Shown piece by piece: positions 12,685-17,754 of a DNA stretch of 17,754 nt. The stretch comes from an uncultured Verrucomicrobiae bacterium. GTDB taxonomy: Bacteria > Verrucomicrobiota > Verrucomicrobiia > Verrucomicrobiales > Akkermansiaceae. Both the position numbers and the translations under genes were made by a program. The notes beneath the pieces are model-generated. The model saw only the letters and a program-made list of their open reading frames with translations, ran no database searches and was not told the origin of the DNA. Positions within the stretch are counted from its first letter, which is position 1. Each line of letters starts with the position of its first letter. The DNA lies in the NCBI GenBank assembly GCA_937957985.1, contig CALGOH010000024.1, forward strand, positions 1-17,754, given 5' to 3'.

Positions 12685-14596
12685 GGCCGCCTTTCGGCGC
12701 CTGAGGCTCGACCCTGGCGGCCTCGAGAAAGGCGATTGCCTCGTCCACCCGCTTCCGGAGTTCGTCCCGGTCAGGCATCTTCCGGCCTTGGTTCTCAGCC
12801 TCGACGAGAAGTTCGCGGACCCTCAGGAAATGCCATAGCGCCTCTGCGGACCGCCGCTCTTCGGTCCAGCGGTGATGCCAGAGTTCGTAGCGGTGCTTGG
12901 CATAGAAATATCGCGCGTTGAACGCGCTTTCCAGTCCGCCCTGCAAAGTGATCGCACGTTCGTATGACTTCTCGGCTTCCTCGATGCGTCCAAGTTCCGA
13001 GAGCGTGTTGGCGAGATTGAGCGCGATGCCTGGATGGTGGGGATGCAGCGGTTCCGCCTGCTGATACAGTCTCGCCGCACGGTGGTTCCACCGATCCCGG
13101 TCGTCGGGATCGTCGAGGGCCGCCAACCGCGCATGATTCGCCGCTTCCTCAAAGAAGCGGTGTCCCGGCCAAAATCGCGCGGCATCTTCCAGGCGCGTGA
13201 TCGCCCGGCCTGGGTCGCTGCGGACCAGCGATGACTCGGCGTAAAGGACCGGCCAGGCGCGCTCCAGGCTCCGCGTCGCCTGGCCTCCGAGCCACAGCAG
13301 GCTGGCGGCCAGCGGGAGGCCCGGCACGAAAGCAGTGGAGCGCCCCAACTCCCGCCGTCCCGGCTTCGCCACGGGTAACCACGCCGCCATGCCGAACAGC
13401 AGGCCGAGAAGCATGGTCGAGGGAAGTAAATGGAAGACGAAACTGAAGTTCGCCTGCACCAACACCGCCCCTCCCGCCCCCAGAATTCCGGCCGCGACCG
13501 AGTCCATGTGGCGATCGTCATCTCGCGGGCCACCCAGGAAAAGCCGGGAAAGCGCAAACCAGCCCACAAAGCCGATCGGCAGGATGATCAAGATCGCCCC
13601 GACCGCGCCATAGTCAGTGACCGTCTGCAACAACTCGTTGTGGACGAAGCGTTCGTTCACCGCACGTCTTCCCATGTCTTCGACCTCCCAGTGCCGGTTG
13701 CGCTCCCACGAAAAGGCCCGGCTGCCGCCACCAGCAAGCGGATGATCCCCCGCCACCCGCAGGGAGAGGTCGATCCATTCCAATCGCGCGGAGTTGTCAG
13801 CCAATTGGTTGAGGTCTCCACCACCGCGCCGCTCCAATACCCCTGACATCAACTTCCATCCGCCGAAGCCGGCACCCACCAACAACAAGGGGAAGGCCAC
13901 CAGAAACACCTTCGACCACCATGCACCGCCACGCCACGCAAGCACCGCGCCACATCCAACCAGCACAACAATCCCGACCCCCATCGCAAGCGTACCTCCC
14001 CGCGAGCCGGACACCACGACCATGGCAGCCGACCAGAAGGCGATGCTGATAAACAGGAACCTCAACGCGAAATGGTCCCTCGAAAAGAACCCCCTAGCCG
14101 CCAGCAGGAGGCCCGCACCGAGCGTGTAGTTGGCGAAGTAGTTGTAGTGCCCGAAAAAACCCGTGGCCGCGTTCGATGGCCGGTGGTGGTACGGCCACAT
14201 GAACTCGGGCGTCTGGCTCTGCACCACCGCGATCCCGAGGTTGATCGCGGACACCACCGCAAGCCCTGAGAACAGGACCGACACCGGGCGCTCCTCTCCA
14301 CGAAGGCCGGAAACCACCCACGCCGTCGCCAGCACCACCAGCACCAGCATCGCATCGGCACGGGCGAAATCCATCACGTCCGAAGTGAGGCCCCGGTAAA
14401 GGATCCACCCGGCGGCAGGAAGCATCGCCAAGCCCACCGCTCGCCCACCTGCTTCCCTTCTCGACCCGATGCCGGCGACCACCGCCAATCCGAGAGCCAG
14501 GAAAGCCGGTCCCCAGCTCCACTCCGCCGTCTGGGCACCGAAGACCAACGCCAGCAGGAAGGAGGCGGCGAGGAAGATCGGGGAGATGAATTTCAC
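12674..14596 (-). CDS. O-antigen ligase/polymerase-like membrane protein (Wzy_C) with C-terminal TPR domain
   Basis: The product is 640 residues. About ten to twelve hydrophobic segments occupy residues 1-440. Wzy/WaaL family marks are GHYNYFANYTLGAG (149-162), VSGSRGG (195-201), and the large periplasmic loop with HPLAGGGSRAF (285-295) and HNELLQTVTDYGAVGAIL (319-336). After the membrane part, residues about 450-625 are helical, with TPR-like units: HPGIALNLANTLSELGRIEEAEKSYERAI (521-549) is the clearest. Family members join lipid-linked glycan repeats or transfer them to an acceptor; the TPR region may bind partners or measure chain length. Ligase and polymerase cannot be told apart here. 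The GTG start at 14596 lacks a ribosome binding site. Repeat element C separates it from the sugar transferase gene on the same strand. Confidence 0.85.
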   Translation of the reverse strand: MKFISPIFLAASFLLALVFGAQTAEWSWGPAFLALGLAVVAGIGSRREAGGRAVGLAMLPAAGWILYRGLTSDVMDFARADAMLVLVVLATAWVVSGLRGEERPVSVLFSGLAVVSAINLGIAVVQSQTPEFMWPYHHRPSNAATGFFGHYNYFANYTLGAGLLLAARGFFSRDHFALRFLFISIAFWSAAMVVVSGSRGGTLAMGVGIVVLVGCGAVLAWRGGAWWSKVFLVAFPLLLVGAGFGGWKLMSGVLERRGGGDLNQLADNSARLEWIDLSLRVAGDHPLAGGGSRAFSWERNRHWEVEDMGRRAVNERFVHNELLQTVTDYGAVGAILIILPIGFVGWFALSRLFLGGPRDDDRHMDSVAAGILGAGGAVLVQANFSFVFHLLPSTMLLGLLFGMAAWLPVAKPGRRELGRSTAFVPGLPLAASLLWLGGQATRSLERAWPVLYAESSLVRSDPGRAITRLEDAARFWPGHRFFEEAANHARLAALDDPDDRDRWNHRAARLYQQAEPLHPHHPGIALNLANTLSELGRIEEAEKSYERAITLQGGLESAFNARYFYAKHRYELWHHRWTEERRSAEALWHFLRVRELLVEAENQGRKMPDRDELRKRVDEAIAFLEAARVEPQAPKGGLSE

Positions 14597-14636
14597 CAGT
14601 TGGCGGGGTCGGGGTCGAAGAATCCAGAACGCATAC

Positions 14637-14810
14637 GGAGTGGCGCTTTACAAGCGCCATGAGCCGGGGAGGTGACCTCCGGTCGCCCGGAACGGGCCGG
14701 GATCGATCCACATTGGCCCGCCCGATAAGCGGCTGGAAAGCCGCAGGCCCGGCTCATCCACCTCCGCCTTGCTACGGCGTGACAGGTGGCTCCTCGAAAG
14801 GAGCCACTCC
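14637..14810. repeat. Composite palindromic (REPIN-like) element C
   Basis: The element is 174 nt. The left module (14637-14662) is GGAGT, stem-loop GGCGCTT-TAC-AAGCGCC, then ATGA. The right module (14785-14810, read on the minus strand) is GGAGT, GGCTCCT-TTCG-AGGAGCC, then ACC. Internal hairpins include GGAGGT/ACCTCC near 14668-14680 and GCGGCT-GGAA-AGCCGC near 14729-14744. Unlike elements A and B it lies between two genes on the same strand. It follows the sugar transferase stop directly and precedes the O-antigen-ligase start by 40 nt. Its two arms carry different stem classes (GGCGC and GGCTCC), so it looks like a mixed copy. Confidence 0.8.
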
Positions 14811-16214
14811 TCACTTCGCCCCCCAGCCGAAGATCACCGCGGGCACGGTCCTGAACAACAGCTTGATGTCGAGCCACAGCGACCAGTTGTCGATGTAGTG
14901 CAGGTCCATCTCGACCCACTTTTCAAAGCTGGTGATCCTGTTCCGCCCCGCACACTGCCACTCGCAGGTGATCCCGGGCTTCACGCTCAGGCGACGGCGG
15001 TGCTCGGAACGTTGGAAGGCTTCGACCTCATAGAGAGGCAGGGGACGCGGGCCCACCAGACTCATGTCGCCCATCAGCACATTGAGCAATTGCGGCAGCT
15101 CGTCGATGCTGAGCCGACGCAGGATCGCGCCGAACCTGAAGACACGAGGATCGTTCTCGAGCTTGAACACCGGCCCCTCCATCTGGTTGCCGTGCTCTTC
15201 CTTGATCTTCTCCAGCAGTTGATCGGCATCCGGCACCATCGTCCGGAACTTCCACATGCGGAAGGGCTTCCCGTATTTGCCGGCCCGCTTCTGGAAGTAG
15301 AAGGCGGGACCCGGACTCGCCAGTTTGATGCCGACCCACGCGAAGACCCAGAGCGGAAGCGTGAGCACGATGATGAGGAAGGAGACCGTGCGGTCGAACA
15401 CCGCCTTCACCGCAAGCTCCCACGAGAGTTCCGGCGTCGATCGCAACACCAGCATCGGCTTGTCGCCCAGCACGTCGAAGGTCGGACGGGCCACCTGGGT
15501 GCGCATGAAGGATGCCGCGACCCAAGCCTCGACCCCCTGCAGCTCGCACGCCTCGACGCATTCCGCAACCTTGTCGAAGGCGGTGCCGCCGGCGGCGATG
15601 ATCACCCGCTCGACCGACTTTTCCTTGATCACATCGTAGAGATCGCTGACGTCGTTCTCCCCGAGATCGAAGCGCCCGACGATGTTGAAGTCGTCCATGA
15701 CCTCCGGATCCAACTCGTCGAGAAACCCATCGCGCTCCTCCCTGGAAGCGGCGATCAGGACGCGTTCCTTGAGATGCTCCTTCACCCCCCTTTGGCGCAG
15801 GTGGGACGTCACCAGCCGGTCGCGGGCGAGGATCAGCAGGAACACGAAGGCCGCGCCGAGGCCCAACACGAGCCGGCTGCCGTCAGGCAGCTTGGCGAAA
15901 ATCACCAGCAAACCCAGCATCAGAGCCATGACCAGCAACGCGCGGATCAACTGGGAAACCGAACTGCCAAGGGTCTTGGTCCGTTGACGCCGGTAGAAGC
16001 GGAAGAATTCCAGAATCAGCGGAGTGAAGGGAACCGCGACATAAAGGATCCATGCCATCGCCAACAGCCCACCCTCCCCGGCCTCCGGTTCGCCGAGCCA
16101 GTGTCTCACCGGCCCTCTGGCAAGGTCGGCAAGATAAAACCCAAGCCAGACCAATCCGGCATCCACCAGTTGGAGGAACTGGATCGAAAAGGCTTCTCGT
16201 CTTCCTACCGGCAT
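14811..16214 (-). CDS. Polyprenyl-phosphate sugar phosphotransferase (exopolysaccharide initiating, PGT family)
   Basis: The product is 467 residues. The N-terminus carries four or so membrane helices (about 12-32, 50-70, 88-107, 114-130), followed by a cytoplasmic Rossmann-like region (about 150-260: VERVIIAAGG...). A membrane re-entrant helix (275-298) leads into the catalytic PGT domain. Key marks are KLASPGPAFYFQKRAGKYGKPF, MWKFRTM (320-326), the Asp371-Glu372 pair in LSIDELPQLLNVLMGDMSLVGPRP, and KPGITCEWQCAGRN. Such enzymes move a sugar-1-phosphate to undecaprenyl phosphate at the inner membrane, starting a glycan repeat; the sugar cannot be read from the sequence. The gene is first in a minus-strand unit with the O-antigen-ligase-like gene and diverges from the VanZ-like gene. 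Confidence 0.93.
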   Translation of the reverse strand: MPVGRREAFSIQFLQLVDAGLVWLGFYLADLARGPVRHWLGEPEAGEGGLLAMAWILYVAVPFTPLILEFFRFYRRQRTKTLGSSVSQLIRALLVMALMLGLLVIFAKLPDGSRLVLGLGAAFVFLLILARDRLVTSHLRQRGVKEHLKERVLIAASREERDGFLDELDPEVMDDFNIVGRFDLGENDVSDLYDVIKEKSVERVIIAAGGTAFDKVAECVEACELQGVEAWVAASFMRTQVARPTFDVLGDKPMLVLRSTPELSWELAVKAVFDRTVSFLIIVLTLPLWVFAWVGIKLASPGPAFYFQKRAGKYGKPFRMWKFRTMVPDADQLLEKIKEEHGNQMEGPVFKLENDPRVFRFGAILRRLSIDELPQLLNVLMGDMSLVGPRPLPLYEVEAFQRSEHRRRLSVKPGITCEWQCAGRNRITSFEKWVEMDLHYIDNWSLWLDIKLLFRTVPAVIFGWGAK

Positions 16215-16243
16215 GCGTGAAGCGGGGGTCTCCGCGGGACGGG

Positions 16244-16272
16244 CTTATGCAAGCTGGCGCCGACGGAAGCAA
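16244..16272 (-). promoter_or_regulatory. Candidate promoter for the sugar transferase gene
   Basis: On the minus strand TTGCTT (16272-16267), a 17-nt spacer and CATAAG (16249-16244) lie 30 nt before the ATG. The -10 has four of six consensus bases and the -35 three of six, so support is modest. The rest of the 116-nt divergent gap shows nothing I can name. Confidence 0.3.
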
Positions 16273-16330
16273 TCCCGGAATCGCGTGGGCCACGGTCCGG
16301 ATTTTGATCGGCAACGCGAGCGGGGCCTGA

Positions 16331-17386
16331 TTGCTTCAACCGGTGCTCCGGATCCTTCTCCACATTCTCGCGGCCGCCGGCCTGGTCGCGGCCACGGTGA
16401 CCGCATGGAACCACGGACACGAAATCGCGGAGCCCGGGCGCACGGTCGTGCTCCGCGAGGCCGGTCCCTGGCTGGAGGCAGGCCCGGCGGCGTGGCGGCT
16501 CGACCTCGGCGAATTCGGGGAGGCCGACGGCCTGCACCTGCGCTTCACGATCGAAGCCGAAGGCGTCGAACGCGGCCCCGAGCCGTGGCAGGACGGGCGG
16601 CTTCACCTGGAGTGGATCCGGGATGGCGAGCGCCTTGACCGCATCTATCTCTTTTCGATCCGGGGCACGCGCTCCGCCAGCGAAACCTCGGCCATCCACC
16701 GCGGAGTGCCCCCGGGGGCGACCGCCGAACTTCACCTCGAGAACCTCGGGGAGTCGGGCAGGCTGCGGCTGGTCCGCTTCGAAGCTTTTCCGACCCGTGC
16801 TTCGCCTTCCGGCCGCCTCGGCCTGACGCTTGCCGGAATTGGCTGGCTCGTCTGGCTCGCGTCCGTTGCCGGACCGCCAAAGCGTCTCCGATCATGGCTG
16901 GCCGGCCTCACCTGGCTGGTCGCCGCCTGGTTCCTGGTCATTCCGGGACCCTGGCCGAAACAGTCACCGTTGATCGGATCGTTTGCGTTGGATGACCCGG
17001 CGAAACCCTCCAGCGTGCTCGAGCCCGCCGACTTCACTGTCGCAACGAGTCAGCCGGGCGCCGTGGAATCACCGAACCTGCTGCTCCGCTGGAAGATCAA
17101 GCTGCGGCCGCTTCGGCCCCTGCTCCACGGCGTGCTGTTTTTCGTGCCGACGCTTGGGCTGCTGGCCTTCGCCTCATCGGAACGCCGCGCCATCGGCCTC
17201 GCGGCACTGCTGGCCGCTTCCGTCGAAGCCGCCCAGTGGGCCTTCGGCTACGGATTCGCCATGGAAGATGTGGCGGACCTTGCGACGGACGCAGGCGGCA
17301 TTGCCCTGGCATGGCTGGCTTTCCGCTCCTGGTGTCGCTACAGCCCGATCGCCGCGAGCAAGCGCGCGGTCGCACCGGCATCTTGA
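16331..17386 (+). CDS. VanZ-like membrane protein with an extracytoplasmic beta-rich domain
   Basis: The product is 351 residues from the TTG at 16331 (GTG 16343 is an equally possible start). A first membrane helix (about 6-25) is followed by an extracytoplasmic region (about 35-155) rich in alternating hydrophobic residues (WRLDLGEF, LHLRFTIEAEG, LHLEWIRDGERL, LRLVRFEAF). This suggests a beta-sandwich, perhaps carbohydrate-binding, by pattern only. Two helices (163-180, 187-205) and a second loop follow. A C-terminal block resembles VanZ: LRPLLHGVLFFVPTLGLLAF, then ASVEAAQWAFGYGFAMEDVADLATDAGG (297-323). The usual VanZ D...N pair appears as Asp316 and Asp320. VanZ itself gives low-level teicoplanin resistance by an unclear route; many relatives sit in polysaccharide loci, as here. 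The 3' end overlaps the convergent glycerophosphotransferase gene by 49 nt. Confidence 0.75.
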   Translation: MLQPVLRILLHILAAAGLVAATVTAWNHGHEIAEPGRTVVLREAGPWLEAGPAAWRLDLGEFGEADGLHLRFTIEAEGVERGPEPWQDGRLHLEWIRDGERLDRIYLFSIRGTRSASETSAIHRGVPPGATAELHLENLGESGRLRLVRFEAFPTRASPSGRLGLTLAGIGWLVWLASVAGPPKRLRSWLAGLTWLVAAWFLVIPGPWPKQSPLIGSFALDDPAKPSSVLEPADFTVATSQPGAVESPNLLLRWKIKLRPLRPLLHGVLFFVPTLGLLAFASSERRAIGLAALLAASVEAAQWAFGYGFAMEDVADLATDAGGIALAWLAFRSWCRYSPIAASKRAVAPAS

Positions 17387-17754
17387 TGCTCGTGGGACAG
17401 GCCGCGCAGCTTCCGCCTCCGCCCGGCATGCGGGTCACGGCCGCCGATCTCCTCGGTAAGGGCGGCGATCAACTCCGCCTGGCAGCGGACCACCGCGCCC
17501 GCGAAATAGTCTTCGATCGGTTCGACGGTGAACCCGCGCGAGGATCGATACTCATCAATGTCCGGAAAGGCATGGATCACGGGCCGGTCGAGCAGCAGGT
17601 AGTCGATCACGGCACTGGAGATGTCGGTGATCAGGATGTCACTGGCGCCAAGCAGCTCGTAGAGGGAGACCGCGTGATCGCGCAGCCAAACGTCGTCGAT
17701 GATCTTCAGGAAGGGCCGTGGCTGCGGCTTCGCGAAAGCCCAACACCGGCGAGG
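17338..17754 (-). CDS. CDP-glycerol glycerophosphotransferase-like protein (TagF/TagB family), C-terminal part
   Basis: The last 138 codons of a gene cut by the right edge of the window. The reading frame is open to the edge. Seen: LYELLGASDILITDISSAVIDYLLLDRPVIHAFPDIDEYRSSRGF, which carries the family marks (D-x-LIT-D-x-SS, a conserved D-Y, the R/K-P-hydrophobic-hydrophobic strand, and the D-x-x-x-Y). A helical end follows with a G-A-T-A-R-L-like segment. Known members transfer glycerol phosphate units in teichoic acid synthesis. In Gram-negative polysaccharide loci the homologues are thought to add polyol-phosphate or related groups to capsule or exopolysaccharide. The substrate cannot be predicted from this fragment. 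It stops at the TAG at 17340-17338, inside the end of the VanZ-like gene. Confidence 0.85.
   Translation of the reverse strand, partial: PRRCWAFAKPQPRPFLKIIDDVWLRDHAVSLYELLGASDILITDISSAVIDYLLLDRPVIHAFPDIDEYRSSRGFTVEPIEDYFAGAVVRCQAELIAALTEEIGGRDPHAGRRRKLRGLSHEHQDAGATARLLAAIGL

Noticed and set aside
12682..12705. Hairpin at the EpsI/ligase overlap as a bidirectional terminator
   Set aside because: Only a short CGCC-GAAA-GGCG stem lying within the coding sequence and no T run on either strand.
14593..14919. Minus- and plus-strand open frames starting with MALVKRHS- or MSRGG-like peptides at the repeat elements
   Set aside because: They are translations of the hairpin modules and their flanks, recurring at each element, with no protein family resemblance.

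Overview
The window is about 17.8 kb of GC-rich bacterial chromosome, densely packed and with no rRNA, tRNA, CRISPR array, prophage or insertion sequence that I can see. The mix of genes (a MidA-like methyltransferase, a long-form L25/CTC ribosomal protein, an exosortase with an EpsI partner, and an exopolysaccharide cluster) and the style of the proteins suggest a Gram-negative member of the PVC group, most likely Verrucomicrobiota. This is an inference from composition and family resemblance, not a database match. Shine-Dalgarno motifs are weak or absent before most starts; the deaminase gene is the clear exception.

Layout. (1) 1-1454: the start of a class A penicillin-binding protein gene (minus strand) is divergent from a MidA/NDUFAF7-type methyltransferase gene, with overlapping candidate start codons. 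(2) 1572-4336, minus strand: a lipoprotein N-acetylmuramoyl-L-alanine amidase is translationally coupled (ATGA) to a 679-residue multi-pass membrane protein of unknown function. (3) 4405-7228, plus strand: a small potassium-channel-like protein coupled (ATGA) to a guanine-deaminase-like protein, then purE and purK, which catalyse the two-step conversion of AIR to CAIR in purine synthesis. (4) 7328-10928, minus strand: a nucleotide, translation and replication block, prs - rplY - (DUF433 gene) - pth - rpsF - ssb. Good intrinsic terminators follow rplY and rpsF, and a good sigma70-like promoter precedes rplY. (5) 10998-17754: an envelope or exopolysaccharide locus with an exosortase and its EpsI partner (plus strand), an O-antigen-ligase/polymerase-like protein with TPR repeats and a polyprenyl-phosphate sugar phosphotransferase (minus strand), a VanZ-like membrane protein (plus strand), and the C-terminal end of a CDP-glycerol glycerophosphotransferase-like protein (minus strand, cut by the window edge).

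The most interesting non-coding signal is a family of three composite palindromic elements (1429-1598, 7202-7325, 14637-14810). Each is bounded by two inverted copies of a short hairpin module with the form GGAGT, then a 7-bp stem, then ATGA. Across the six modules the stem sequence changes but the base pairing is kept, which points to a selected secondary structure. The architecture matches REP doublets (REPIN/BIME). Three of the six modules supply the last codons and the TGA stop of a neighbouring gene. Two other repeat tracts, with 7- and 8-nt units, lie just before purK and pth. The one before purK is G-rich on the minus strand and could form a G-quadruplex.
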